Source: Oscillatoria acuminata PCC 6304
GTDB lineage: Bacteria; Cyanobacteriota; Cyanobacteriia; Cyanobacteriales; Laspinemataceae
Assembly: GCF_000317105.1 (NCBI RefSeq)
Contig: NC_019693.1
Location: forward strand, 5,829,227-5,893,226
Reading direction: 5' to 3'
Length of the DNA stretch: 64,000 bases
A program made the translations under genes and the position numbers. Positions 47,627 to 55,893 of this stretch are shown here, piece by piece; the stretch's first letter is position 1; each line of letters starts with the position of its first letter. A model generated the notes under the pieces. The model was not told the origin of the DNA and made no database searches. It worked only from the letters and a program-made list of their open reading frames with translations.

Positions 47627-48337
47627 TTAAGAAGGGGGTCTCTCGAAGTAGCTTTTGATGATTTCTTGTAACAACTCCTCGGGAACCACTCTTTTTTTTA
47701 GGGCAGCATCTTTAATCCTTTTGATATCGGAGCCTTGCATTTTAATGGGGGCAAACTGTTCCGGAAATGCCCAAGGGCAAGTCTGGCATTCTAGTTGACA
47801 GCCTCGGCAAGCGGTACTCTTAAAATTATTGCACTCTTTGCATAAAGGTTGCCAGTTTTCCTCCTGGTTGCCGCCACCTCTCAAACGCGGAATTTTATGG
47901 TCCTGGTCGAGCCTAACCAGGGGTTCACCTCTACCACAAACTGCACAACAATGAGAATATTTATTCAATATTTCTTTCCAAAGAATGCCTCCGAGCTTAA
48001 TTCTTTGGATCCGCTTAGGATTTATTTCTAAACTAACAAGCTGATATCGGGTATAAACTCCATTTCCCTGCTTTTCTATACCAATGATTCCTTCTTCTCC
48101 CTGCAATTCTCGGATTCGTCGAGAGACATCTTTATAAGGTTCGCTACTATCTCTAAAGCGATCAATGACTTGACGGATCTCGGATAAAAAAACAACGGGA
48201 CCGGGCAGGGTCTGACCTGGAGGCCATAAAGTTTCGAGAATTAATTTATAATAATTTCTATTAGCTTGGCCTGATGTGACAAAAGAGGCACAAACATTGG
48301 CAATCCACTCCTCTCGATTGACTTCACTTTTACTCAT
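47627..48337 (-). CDS. HNH restriction endonuclease (type II R–M system)
   Basis: 236 residues. N-terminal region (about 10–110) is mixed, perhaps winged-helix DNA binding. HNH core: CAVCG (131–135), LDQDHKIPRLRGGG with catalytic DH at 146–147, WQPLCKECNNFKS (N161, CxxC 166–169). A second cysteine set, CRGCQLECQTCPW (177–189), adds another zinc site. It overlaps its upstream HTH gene by four bases (ATGA) and stands beside a divergent C5-methyltransferase, so a restriction role is inferred from context. The recognition site cannot be read from sequence. Confidence 0.8.
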   Translation of the reverse strand: MSKSEVNREEWIANVCASFVTSGQANRNYYKLILETLWPPGQTLPGPVVFLSEIRQVIDRFRDSSEPYKDVSRRIRELQGEEGIIGIEKQGNGVYTRYQLVSLEINPKRIQRIKLGGILWKEILNKYSHCCAVCGRGEPLVRLDQDHKIPRLRGGGNQEENWQPLCKECNNFKSTACRGCQLECQTCPWAFPEQFAPIKMQGSDIKRIKDAALKKRVVPEELLQEIIKSYFERPPS

Positions 48338-48573
48338 GAGTGATGCTCATTTCCTCGTAAAAGCCATTCGGGAGTAACTTCCAACAAACGGGCGATCGCA
48401 TCTAGCTCAAAATCTTTGACCCCACGCTTTTGCCGCTCAATTTCCGAAATATCAGACTGATCTAAATTAACATTAAAATCTACAGAGAGTGCAGCCGCTA
48501 ATTCACTTTGATCCCATCCAAGCCTTTCACGCCCTTGTCTAATTCTGGGGCCACTAATATTGGCCTTGGTCAT
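48334..48573 (-). CDS. XRE-type HTH controller protein of the R–M system
   Basis: 79 residues forming one helix-turn-helix domain: RIRQGRERLGWDQSELAAAL, then DISEIERQKRGVKDFELDAIARLLEV. Controller (C) proteins of this size time endonuclease expression by binding a palindromic operator upstream. It is the first gene of the C–R pair; its stop overlaps the endonuclease start. Palindromes in the 147-base divergent region are candidate operators. Confidence 0.82.
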   Translation of the reverse strand: MTKANISGPRIRQGRERLGWDQSELAAALSVDFNVNLDQSDISEIERQKRGVKDFELDAIARLLEVTPEWLLRGNEHHS

Positions 48574-48630
48574 TATTTGCGTCAGGATAAAACTTCGATT
48601 AACACTATATAATAGGTTTAAAATGACTCG

Positions 48631-48665
48631 TAGACGATTTTCGTCTATTACCCAGATCTCTGGGG
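48631..48665. promoter_or_regulatory. Candidate operator palindromes between the C gene and the methyltransferase
   Basis: TAGACGA-ttt-TCGTCTA (48631–48647), perfect over 7 bp, and CCCAGA-tc-TCTGGG (48652–48665), perfect over 6 bp. They lie in the shared divergent promoter space, 58 bases or more from the C-gene start and 55 from the methyltransferase start. This is where a controller protein would bind. Assignment is inference. Confidence 0.55.
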
Positions 48666-48720
48666 TTAAGTCATAATTACATCAGACAGGTAGAGCTTAA
48701 GGCTAGAGTTCGGTAACATC

Positions 48721-49617
48721 ATGCGAGTAGCATCTTTTTTCGCGGGAATTGGAGGATTTGATCTAGGATTTGAACGAGCCGGAATGCAGGTTATATTTCA
48801 ATGTGAAATTGATAAATTTTGTCAAGCAATATTAAAACGTCATTGGCCTAACGTACCGATTTATGAAGACATCACAACCCTCACCCCTGCAACTATCCCT
48901 CAATCTGACTTATGGTGTGCCGGATGGCCCTGCCAAGACCTCAGTAACGCCAACACAGAAAGAAAAGGACTCGGGGGAGAACGAAGCGGACTTTTCTATA
49001 AATTTATGGAACTTGTTGGAGAAGTTCACCCGCCGTGGGTGGTCTTGGAAAATGTGCCTGGGTTGCTCTGTGCAGAGCAAGGAACCGCTCTTGAGGCAGT
49101 TATCAACACGCTGGAAACGCACGGGTATTTGGGGGGATGGCTATCGTGTAACGCTCTCCATTCGGGCTTACCTCACGACCGAGATCGCGTCTTCTTTATC
49201 GCCAGTTTTAGATCACCACGTGCCTATAAAATCTTTACTGACAGCAGCGAATTGTCTGGGAATTCTCCGCCGGGAAAATCGAGGGAAACGGAAACTCGAT
49301 CCAGTATTTGTGAAAGCCCTTTCAGAAACAATCCGCTTGTGGTACAACGTCGCGGAGGCTTCGGGTACACCCTGGCGCGAAATATCTGCCCCACGTTACG
49401 CGCCCAAACTGGAAAACATCAAGGAGGTCATTCAGACCGACCAATACTCTGTGGCGAGAAACTTGACCTGGACCGAATGGGAAAGGTTGATGGGGTTTCC
49501 CCCAGGATGGACAGTCGTCGAGGGAGAGTCCTTGGTAATGCCGTCATCCCCCCGATCGCCGAATGGATTGGAAGAAAAATCTTAGAAGTTGAAATGCCTA
49601 GTAAGTCGGTTCATTAG
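48721..49617 (+). CDS. DNA (cytosine-5) methyltransferase, type II R–M
   Basis: Methylates C5 of cytosine in the system's target site using SAM. 298 residues. Motif I FAGIGGFDLGF (7–17), catalytic PCQ loop with C71 (GWPCQDLSNAN), motif VI ENVPGLL (110–116), motif VIII HDRDRVFFIA (152–161), short target-recognition region (about 165–240), then TLARNICPTLRAQTGKHQGG and motif X RVLGNAVIPPIAEWIG (269–284). All core motifs are in one frame, so the enzyme should be complete. ATG 48721. From 48863 on, the +1 frame is also open and carries methyltransferase-like motifs (see next entry and findings). Confidence 0.9.
   Translation: MRVASFFAGIGGFDLGFERAGMQVIFQCEIDKFCQAILKRHWPNVPIYEDITTLTPATIPQSDLWCAGWPCQDLSNANTERKGLGGERSGLFYKFMELVGEVHPPWVVLENVPGLLCAEQGTALEAVINTLETHGYLGGWLSCNALHSGLPHDRDRVFFIASFRSPRAYKIFTDSSELSGNSPPGKSRETETRSSICESPFRNNPLVVQRRGGFGYTLARNICPTLRAQTGKHQGGHSDRPILCGEKLDLDRMGKVDGVSPRMDSRRGRVLGNAVIPPIAEWIGRKILEVEMPSKSVH
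48863..49585 (+). CDS. Overlapping +1-frame ORF inside the methyltransferase gene (possible dual-coding)
   Basis: 240 codons from ATG 48863, nested in the methyltransferase gene in the +1 frame. The product has segments seen in phage-type methyltransferases or companion proteins: FTRRGWSWKMCL (55–66), LLTAANCLGILRRENRGKRK (125–144), and LTWTEWERLMGFPPGWT (201–217), which matches the motif-IX-type LTPxECERLQGFPDGWT. A random shadow would not be expected to carry these. Whether it is translated is unknown; no own ribosome binding site is obvious, but translational coupling is possible. Alternatives: an ancient frame-split enzyme or conserved alternative-frame echo. Confidence 0.5.
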   Translation: MKTSQPSPLQLSLNLTYGVPDGPAKTSVTPTQKEKDSGENEADFSINLWNLLEKFTRRGWSWKMCLGCSVQSKEPLLRQLSTRWKRTGIWGDGYRVTLSIRAYLTTEIASSLSPVLDHHVPIKSLLTAANCLGILRRENRGKRKLDPVFVKALSETIRLWYNVAEASGTPWREISAPRYAPKLENIKEVIQTDQYSVARNLTWTEWERLMGFPPGWTVVEGESLVMPSSPRSPNGLEEKS

Positions 49618-49654
49618 GGGATTGCAAAATATAAATCCTCCAAACGTTCTGAAT

Positions 49655-49712
49655 GTAGGGGCGTATTGCATACGCCCTCCGGAGGGCGTATGCAATACGC
49701 CCCTACATAGAT
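49655..49712. repeat. Single palindromic copy of the GGGCGTATTGCATACGCCC repeat
   Basis: TGTAGGGGCGTATTGCATAC, then GCCCTCCGGAGGGC, then the mirror half ending GCAATACGCCCCTACAT: almost a perfect palindrome of about 56 bp. The same core forms the six-copy tandem array at 27.4–27.8 kb. Confidence 0.9.
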
Positions 49713-49779
49713 GGGGCTACTCCGTTGATCTACGAACGAACGTTTTGGAGATTTTATTTTTTGGAGTTCCCTTAGGGAG

Positions 49780-49850
49780 AAGACACTGGGTTTCTTGACC
49801 AAATCTCTGCTGACTTTGCCACAAAGAAAGGTTCAGAAACCCAGTGTCTT
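49780..49850. terminator. Inverted repeat of the GAAACCC family, possible proC terminator
   Basis: Arms AAGACACTGGGTTTC (49780–49794) and GAAACCCAGTGTCTT (49836–49850), 15 perfect pairs with a 41-base loop. It lies just after the stop of proC on the minus strand. There is no long T-run, so termination is only probable. Confidence 0.6.
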
Positions 49851-49873
49851 GTGGTTTCTTGGTTGAAGTTTTG

Positions 49874-50683
49874 TTAGCTTCCCAGTTGGCGCGATCGCTC
49901 GGTAGCGGCTTGTACAGCTTCAATACAGGCGGACCGAAATCCCGCTTTTTCTAATTGAGCAACTCCGGCAATGGTGGTGCCTCCGGGACTGGTAACTCGG
50001 TCTTTCAGTTCTGCCGGGTGCAGTTGAGTCTCTTGCATCAGAGTCGCCGTTCCCAATACAGTTTGTAAGGCGAGTTGGGCGGCAATGGGGCGGGGTAGAC
50101 CAGCACGAACGCCGCCATCTGTCAAGGCTTCGATAAAAATTGCGACATAAGCGGGTCCGGAACCGGAGAGGCCGGTGACGGCATCCATCAGGGACTCGGG
50201 AACCTGGACCACATCCCCCACGGCTTGTAACACGGTTTTGGCCCGGTCGAGGTGTTCCGGTTGGACCTGAGTTCCCGGGGCGATCGCCGTAATCCCAGCA
50301 CCAACCGTCGCCGGTGTATTCGGCATGGAACGGACAATCGGTACACCGGGAAAAGCCCGTTCTAATTTACTTAAGGGGACTCCGGCTAAAATGGACAAGA
50401 TCACGGGTATTTGTCCATTCTGGCCGGGGGACGGTAAGGCAGCGCTGACAGACTCGAAGACTTGGGGTTTGATAGCGAGGAGCAAGACTTCCGTTGCTGC
50501 CGCCACCTTTGCATTGTCTCCAGTGACTCCGACCCCATACTGTTTCGCTAAAAACTCGCGTCGCTGCTGCATGGGATCGCTAATCAGAATGTCCCCAGGC
50601 TGGTAAGCGGCACGAGCAATTAGGCGGGATAGGAGCGCTTCTCCCATGACCCCGCCTCCAATAATTCCTAGTTTTACCAACAA
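49874..50683 (-). CDS. proC: Pyrroline-5-carboxylate reductase
   Basis: Last step of proline synthesis, NAD(P)H-dependent. 269 residues. Rossmann motif LGIIGGGVMGEALLSRL at the N-terminus, VLLAIKPQVFESV, VRSMPNTPATVGAGITAI and the C-terminal signature AVTGLSGSGPAYVAIFIEAL…VTSPGGTTIAGVAQLEKAGFR. Complete. ATG or GTG-type start at 50683, giving MLVKLGIIGGG. It follows sepF by 81 bases on the same strand. Confidence 0.95.
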   Translation of the reverse strand: MLVKLGIIGGGVMGEALLSRLIARAAYQPGDILISDPMQQRREFLAKQYGVGVTGDNAKVAAATEVLLLAIKPQVFESVSAALPSPGQNGQIPVILSILAGVPLSKLERAFPGVPIVRSMPNTPATVGAGITAIAPGTQVQPEHLDRAKTVLQAVGDVVQVPESLMDAVTGLSGSGPAYVAIFIEALTDGGVRAGLPRPIAAQLALQTVLGTATLMQETQLHPAELKDRVTSPGGTTIAGVAQLEKAGFRSACIEAVQAATERSRQLGS

Positions 50684-50764
50684 CGGTCGTTAATTTCCTG
50701 TGAAGGGTGTAAGGTCCTTGGTCAACTTGGCTATAAGGGCGATCGCTGACCAAGAACGGTTCAT

Positions 50765-51370
50765 TTACTGAGCCATCCGGACTTGTTCCGGGGTCCAGCT
50801 TGTCTGGGGTGCTGGAGGACGGGCGGTCCGCAGGTGGGGTTGCAAGACATCGTGAACCACACCGCTTTGAGTGCTGACTTGAACACAACTGGGGGTAAAC
50901 AGGAAAATGCTTTCCCCAATTCGTTCTTGATGCCCATCTAAGGCATAAGTCCCACCAGCAATAAAATCAACGGCTCTTTGAGCTTGGTCCGGATCCATCA
51001 TCGTCAGATTGAGGACGACGGATTTGCGTTCCCGCAGGGCTTGAATGGCTTGAGGCATTTCCTCAAAGGATTTCGGCTCCATCACCACCACTTCAGAAAT
51101 GCCGTTGGCGGCTCCCGGTAGACCGATCACGTTATTGATAGCATTCATACTTGATCCCATTGCGCCTTCTGATCCCACCATTCCCATTCCGGTTGGGGTC
51201 GTCCGCAAAGGAGTGCGATTCCGGCGTGCTTCTGCTTCGGGAGAGGCTGCGGGTTGGTCTTGGTAAAGGTTTTGGTATCCTTCTCCTTCTATTTCGTCGT
51301 ACTCATACTCATAATCCACGGATTCGTTGAGTCCGACCATATCTCGTAGCTTAGAAAAAATCGTATTCAC
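50765..51370 (-). CDS. sepF: Cell division protein SepF
   Basis: 201 residues. An N-terminal amphipathic membrane-binding helix ([13 protein letters not shown]), an acidic/flexible linker (15–90) rich in Tyr, Glu and Gly, and the SepF core (about 92–180): [46 protein letters not shown], and [17 protein letters not shown]. SepF anchors and bundles FtsZ at the division ring; the cyanobacterial form is also called Cdv2. In the conserved pipX–pipY–sepF–proC order. ATG 51370. Confidence 0.95.
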   Translation of the reverse strand: MNTIFSKLRDMVGLNESVDYEYEYDEIEGEGYQNLYQDQPAASPEAEARRNRTPLRTTPTGMGMVGSEGAMGSSMNAINNVIGLPGAANGISEVVVMEPKSFEEMPQAIQALRERKSVVLNLTMMDPDQAQRAVDFIAGGTYALDGHQERIGESIFLFTPSCVQVSTQSGVVHDVLQPHLRTARPPAPQTSWTPEQVRMAQ

Positions 51371-51912
51371 GGCTTTTGCTCCATCAAAACTAGGGTAACA
51401 TCAGGGCATTCTCTATCAAATCCCCATTCCAGCCCAAATCAATTTTGGATGTTAGTTCGGTATAGACTCAGGTGCCGACTCAATCAACCCCTGATCTGGG
51501 GTGGAGTTCCAACGACTGAGTGCGGCTTAACCTTTGGCTCCCGCTTCGGTTATAGATGCCCTTGAGCGTGACTGAGCGCCGGGGTAAACCCCGTTGAGGA
51601 CGGAACTCTCTCCTAATAGGAAATGCGCTCCATTCGCCATGCCCAACCCTACCCAAGTTATCAGTTTATTGTATATTGCCATAAGTTGCCGATTATGCCC
51701 AAAAATTTCCAGACTTTTTGCTGGGAATTTGGTGCAATCGGGGGCGGTAGTTGATCACTATAATTGAAAACTGGATTTGAACGGGATTTGAACGGGATTT
51801 TTGGGGGAGGGAACCGGGAGAAAAGCCGATCGCGATTGGGATTGGACTAAAGGGGGTGAGGGGAAATGATTCGCCCACTTTTTCCTTAATTGTAACGGTC
51901 CTGGGCTAGATT
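51371..51912. other. Intergenic, 0.54 kb, between pipY and sepF
   Basis: Likely holds the sepF promoter. Two direct copies of a 12-bp unit (GATTTGAACGGG) near 51775–51800. No gene recognised. Confidence 0.4.
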
Positions 51913-52578
51913 TTACGGCGATCGCTCTCCAAATAGGATTGTCCCTAGTCTGACCATTGTGGACCCGGCTTGGACGGCTAAATGATAATCCCCTGACATT
52001 CCCATCGATAACTCCTGCATGGAAATGTTATCCCAATTTTGGGCCTGGATTTCTTGAGCGAGTTGACGAGCGCGCTCGAACAGGGCCAGGGTTTTTGCTT
52101 GATCCAATCCCAATGGGGGAATGGTCATTAATCCTTTGATTTCTAAGTTTTTACACTGATTTAGGGTCGCTAAATCCCCGATAAGTTCAGGAATCTGCCA
52201 CCCAGATTTGTTGGGGTCGGGTAGGATTTTTACTTGAAGGCAGACTTTTGGTTTAACCTCAAGTCCTTCCGCCAAGCGATCGACTCGTTGCGCTAATTTC
52301 AAACTGTCAATAGAATGGATCCAGTGAAAGTGGTCTAAAGCGGGTTTAACTTTATTACTTTGCAGGTGTCCAATCAGGTGCCAGGTTAGACCGGGCAGGT
52401 CCCCGAGTTGCTCAGATTTCGCTTGGGCTTCCTGAAGGCGACTTTCCCCAAAATCTCGAATTCCCGCCTGATACGCTTGCATCATGGCATCCACCGACAC
52501 CTGTTTGGTGACGGCAATCAGTCGGACTGATTCGGGTAAGTGGGCGCGGATCTGTGCAATCCGTTGGGCGATCGTCAT
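51913..52578 (-). CDS. pipY: PLP-binding homeostasis protein PipY (YggS/PLPBP family)
   Basis: Non-enzymatic PLP carrier that helps B6 and amino-acid balance. 221 residues, single TIM-barrel domain. PLP-lysine in RLIAVTKQVS (about residue 25). Others: DFGESRLQEA, WHLIGHLQSNK, IHSIDSLKLA, LEIKGLMTIPP, SMGMSGDYHLAVQAGSTMVRLGTILFG. It overlaps pipX by four bases, the known cyanobacterial pair, so both are made together. ATG 52578. Confidence 0.95.
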   Translation of the reverse strand: MTIAQRIAQIRAHLPESVRLIAVTKQVSVDAMMQAYQAGIRDFGESRLQEAQAKSEQLGDLPGLTWHLIGHLQSNKVKPALDHFHWIHSIDSLKLAQRVDRLAEGLEVKPKVCLQVKILPDPNKSGWQIPELIGDLATLNQCKNLEIKGLMTIPPLGLDQAKTLALFERARQLAQEIQAQNWDNISMQELSMGMSGDYHLAVQAGSTMVRLGTILFGERSP

Positions 52579-52844
52579 TGAAACGTGCGTTTGTGGATGA
52601 GTTGAAGTTCAGCGAATTCCTGAGCTTGCCCCATTCGTCTGAGCAATCGCAAGCGGTTTTCGACGAGGAGGCGAGCATCGGCACGGGTGACCGGCTCAAA
52701 TCTTAACCCGTCTATGCCAGAAAGCGCTAAAAAAAATAGGCGTTGGGCATACAGGGTCGTGAACAACTCCTGATTTTGTTCGATCAGACACACCCGATAG
52801 AGGAGACCAAAAGTAGGATGATTTAAGTAAGTTTCAGTGTTCAT
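52575..52844 (-). CDS. pipX: PII-interacting protein PipX
   Basis: 89 residues, full family length. Tudor-like N-terminal domain (NHPTFGLLYRVCLIEQNQELFTTLYAQRLFFLA, about 8–41) and two C-terminal helices (ARLLVENRLRLLRR). PipX co-activates NtcA under nitrogen limitation and is held by PII when nitrogen is plentiful. It is cyanobacteria-specific, so strong lineage evidence. ATG 52844. Confidence 0.96.
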   Translation of the reverse strand: MNTETYLNHPTFGLLYRVCLIEQNQELFTTLYAQRLFFLALSGIDGLRFEPVTRADARLLVENRLRLLRRMGQAQEFAELQLIHKRTFQ

Positions 52845-53263
52845 TCAGGTTCAGATGAGTACCGTTAATCATAACGGTTATAGAGTCACTAAGGTCCCCC
52901 TGGCGGAGTCAGTTGGTATGGAGTTTCGGGATGTGACCCGTTTCCCCCCTGAGTTTTTGTCGCCAGCTTGGACGGGGATAATTTTATCAGAAATCGCGGA
53001 AATCCCCATGCCCTTAAACTAGGGATAGATAATAAATCGGATAATTCTTCCCAGGAGTGGCAGCGTCTCGTTCTCTACTACTCATCACTCAGGGAGACGC
53101 ACCCTCTCCTCAATTCTATTATCTAACTGCTGCAAGATGGCCTATATTCCTGTTTTAACCTGGAGCTAGATTCTCATATTCGGCACTGCCATCAAATTGG
53201 GACGATTGCTGCATTAATCATGGGCATTTTTATAACATTTGGACCAAGCGATCGCCATTGTCA
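52845..53263. other. Intergenic, 0.42 kb, upstream of pipX
   Basis: Between the pipX start and the end of the chorismate-enzyme gene. Presumably holds the pipX promoter; no clear NtcA box (GTAN8TAC) was identified by eye. A 61-codon plus-strand ORF (52837–53022) is rejected. Confidence 0.4.
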
Positions 53264-54784
53264 TCACCCTTCACCGGAGGCGATCGCCATCTGCAATGCC
53301 GCCAGTTGGGCCCGGGCTTTATCTAGGGACTCATACCATTCTTTTTCTGGTTCACTATCAGCGACAATTCCGGCCCCCACTTGTCCCCAGACTCGATAAC
53401 TTTTACCCTCATTTTTGGCCGTTCCCGAGGTTTCTGGCGCAAATAATAAGGTCCGAATCAAAATATTCAAATCAAGCTGTCCCCGCCAGTCTAAATAGCC
53501 AGAGGAACCATAAAACAGACTGCGCCGCACGGGTTCTAATTCTTCAATAATTTCCATGCATCGGACTTTGGGACAGCCAGTAATGGTGCCACCGGGAAAG
53601 GTAGCGCGAATTAAATCAATACTATCGCGATCGCCACGGAGAGTACCCAGAGCATTACTCACCAAGTGCATGACATGACTGTACCGTTCAATGGTCAATA
53701 ATTCATTAACTTGTACCGTTCCCCATTCGCAAACTCTGCCTAAATCATTCCGTTCCAAATCCACCAACATAATATGTTCGGCAAGTTCTTTCCGGTTAGC
53801 GAGTAATTCGGTGGCGAGTTGTTCATCCTGTTCGGGTGTTTTCCCTCTACCACGAGTTCCAGCAATCGGGCGAGTCTGGGCCGTTTTCCCTTGTAATTGC
53901 ACCAATCTCTCCGGAGAACAACTCACCACATCTCCCCAGGGAGTCCGCCAATAACTGGCAAAGGGAGAGGGATTAATGGTATGCAAGGTCCGATAAACGT
54001 CCCAACTTTCCTGCTGAGTTGTCGTTTCAAATCGCAGGGACAAATTGGCTTGAAAAATATCCCCCGCCGTGATATATTTTTGAGCTTTTCTAACCCGTTC
54101 TTCATAGTCAAATTGCGACAAATGAAATTGAGGATAGGGGGGAATAAACCCCTCGGTGTGAGGTGATGGGTGAGGAGAGATTTCCCGGGCGCAAGAGCTT
54201 TCTAATTTCTTTTCGAGGAGATCCAGTTCATCGTGATCGCTACTAGCAATCCACAACTGTTGTTGATGATGGTCCAGAATCGCAAAGTTAGCCGGTTCAT
54301 ACCAGTAACTCACCGGAAAGGGCAGGGGATCATCGTTCAAATGAGGAAGATTTTCAATTTCCCAAGCTAAATCATACCCCAACCATCCTAACCATCCTCC
54401 GGTGAAAGGAAGCTCATCACGACTCAGGAGTTGGAGGGTATCAAGTTCTTGAATCCGTTCAGGTGGTTCTGGCTGTTTGCGCTTGAGTAGTTGCCGCAAA
54501 TTGGGCAGAATTTCTCCAACTTCTGGAGTCCACACTTGCGGACGGTTGTCAATCCATCTCGGTGCACCAGCACAGATAGAATATCGCGCTTCTGGGATGG
54601 GGGTGGGAGTCGGATAAGGACTTTCTAGGAGGGTGACGATCGCCGCTTCCGGTTGCTTGTTTTCAGATTGCGGAATCAGAAACAATGCCTCAAATACTTG
54701 AGTACCCGTCCGCTGTTTTAACGGCAGCGATCGCCAATACCAAGGGGGGATGGGTGTTGTGTTTAATGGGTTCACGCTTGCCAT
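53264..54784 (-). CDS. Chorismate-binding enzyme, anthranilate / aminodeoxychorismate synthase component I
   Basis: 506 residues from ATG 54784. N-terminal Anth_synt_I-type domain then the chorismate-binding domain (about 240–490): PIAGTRGRG, DLERNDLGRVCE, SHVMHLVS, FPGGTITGCPKVRCMEIIEELEPVRR, YGSSGYLDWRGQLDLNILIRTL, GAGIVADSEPEKEWYE. It makes anthranilate (tryptophan) or 4-amino-4-deoxychorismate (folate) with a glutaminase partner not in the window. The GGTITGCPK and RRSLFYGSSGY features favour PabB, PIAGT favours TrpE, so specificity is open. The longer ORF to 54868 would overlap cbiQ by 97 bases; ATG 54784 overlaps by 13. Confidence 0.85.
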   Translation of the reverse strand: MASVNPLNTTPIPPWYWRSLPLKQRTGTQVFEALFLIPQSENKQPEAAIVTLLESPYPTPTPIPEARYSICAGAPRWIDNRPQVWTPEVGEILPNLRQLLKRKQPEPPERIQELDTLQLLSRDELPFTGGWLGWLGYDLAWEIENLPHLNDDPLPFPVSYWYEPANFAILDHHQQQLWIASSDHDELDLLEKKLESSCAREISPHPSPHTEGFIPPYPQFHLSQFDYEERVRKAQKYITAGDIFQANLSLRFETTTQQESWDVYRTLHTINPSPFASYWRTPWGDVVSCSPERLVQLQGKTAQTRPIAGTRGRGKTPEQDEQLATELLANRKELAEHIMLVDLERNDLGRVCEWGTVQVNELLTIERYSHVMHLVSNALGTLRGDRDSIDLIRATFPGGTITGCPKVRCMEIIEELEPVRRSLFYGSSGYLDWRGQLDLNILIRTLLFAPETSGTAKNEGKSYRVWGQVGAGIVADSEPEKEWYESLDKARAQLAALQMAIASGEG

Positions 54785-55761
54785 CCCCAGATGAAACGTA
54801 TCCCCCAAAATCCGAACAAGATGGCGATCGCCACCCAGTCTACATTTCTGAGTTTTAACGGATGCCACTGCACCCGATGGGTGTTGGGAGTAGTAAATCC
54901 TCGCACCTGCATCCCTCCCGCAATTTGTTGAGCCCGCAATAGCAGATTTTCTAGCAATCTTTCTACTACACTAAACCATACTTTAGTTGTTCCCCGCAAG
55001 CCCAATTTTTTCCAATTAATGGCGCGAGTTCGCACGGACCGAATTAAGTTTTGAACTTCTTCTAACACTAGGGGAATAAACCGCAGGGATAGGGTTAAAG
55101 TTAGGGCAATTTCTGTGGTGGGAATATTAAACCGTTTCAGAGGACTCATTAAATCTTCAATTCCCGCCGCAATCTCTTCGGGTGCTGTAGTCAAAAGGTA
55201 CAGATTGGTGCTATAAATTAGGGTGAAAAATAGAGTACCAATTCTGATTCCTAAATCCAGAGAACGACGGGTAACCGTAAACCGCCCTTGCTCAAAGATG
55301 ACGTAACGGTAATCCGTGGGTTGGGGGAGTTCACTGTCAATTCTCTCCTCCGATTCGGGGGTTTCTTGACCCCAGCCAAAGGGATTATACCAAGGATTCC
55401 TGATGGGTGTCGGAGGGAGGGTGATGGGTTGGCGATCAAAGGTGAGCTCTTGAGAGGGAAGGCGCGGTTGGTGTTCCACCGGGAGTCCATCGGGTGCGAT
55501 CGCTGTAATTAGGCAAACTAACAGAGATAGGGTTAACAAAAACCCCATTTGTTTGCGCCAGACTCGCAGAGGAATCAAGGCACTAATCGTAATCAAAATT
55601 AGCAGCAAAACCAACCCAATCCGCCAAATGGGATTTGCTAAGACTGGCGCAATTAAAAAGCTCATCAACCACAGCAGTTTAACTCGCGCATCTAAGTGAT
55701 GTAACCAGGTAATGGGTTGTTCTAAATACAAGCCGATAGGCAGCGATCGCAATAAATCCAT
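54772..55761 (-). CDS. cbiQ: CbiQ/EcfT-family ECF transporter transmembrane component
   Basis: 329 residues, longer than typical because of a 90-residue hydrophilic insert (about 95–160, Pro/Arg/Glu-rich). Membrane helices near 35–55, 60–80, 165–190 and the C-terminal end. The coupling region for the ATPases contains RSVRTRAINWKKLG and AQQIAGGMQVRGFTTP with the ARG-type signature of the family. It scaffolds an energy-coupling-factor importer for metals or vitamins; ATPase and S-component genes are not seen here, so the substrate is unknown. It overlaps the next gene, so the two are probably co-transcribed. ATG 55761. Confidence 0.85.
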   Translation of the reverse strand: MDLLRSLPIGLYLEQPITWLHHLDARVKLLWLMSFLIAPVLANPIWRIGLVLLLILITISALIPLRVWRKQMGFLLTLSLLVCLITAIAPDGLPVEHQPRLPSQELTFDRQPITLPPTPIRNPWYNPFGWGQETPESEERIDSELPQPTDYRYVIFEQGRFTVTRRSLDLGIRIGTLFFTLIYSTNLYLLTTAPEEIAAGIEDLMSPLKRFNIPTTEIALTLTLSLRFIPLVLEEVQNLIRSVRTRAINWKKLGLRGTTKVWFSVVERLLENLLLRAQQIAGGMQVRGFTTPNTHRVQWHPLKLRNVDWVAIAILFGFWGIRFIWGWQA

Positions 55762-55893
55762 CGGATTCGAGAAAGTAAATGTTCAAAGCGTCTAAAACCG
55801 CTGTCCAATGGGTTCGGGTTCACCCGGTCCTTTTTGTAGGTAGGGGAATTTCATAAATTACCCCCACGCCGAATAGCCAGTTATGGGAACAAC

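Noticed and set aside
52837-53022. 61-codon ORF upstream of pipX
   Set aside because: Overlaps the pipX start region, no ribosome binding site and no family likeness.
54785-54868. Longer start of the chorismate-binding enzyme
   Set aside because: It would overlap cbiQ by 97 bases, and the extra residues are not family-like.
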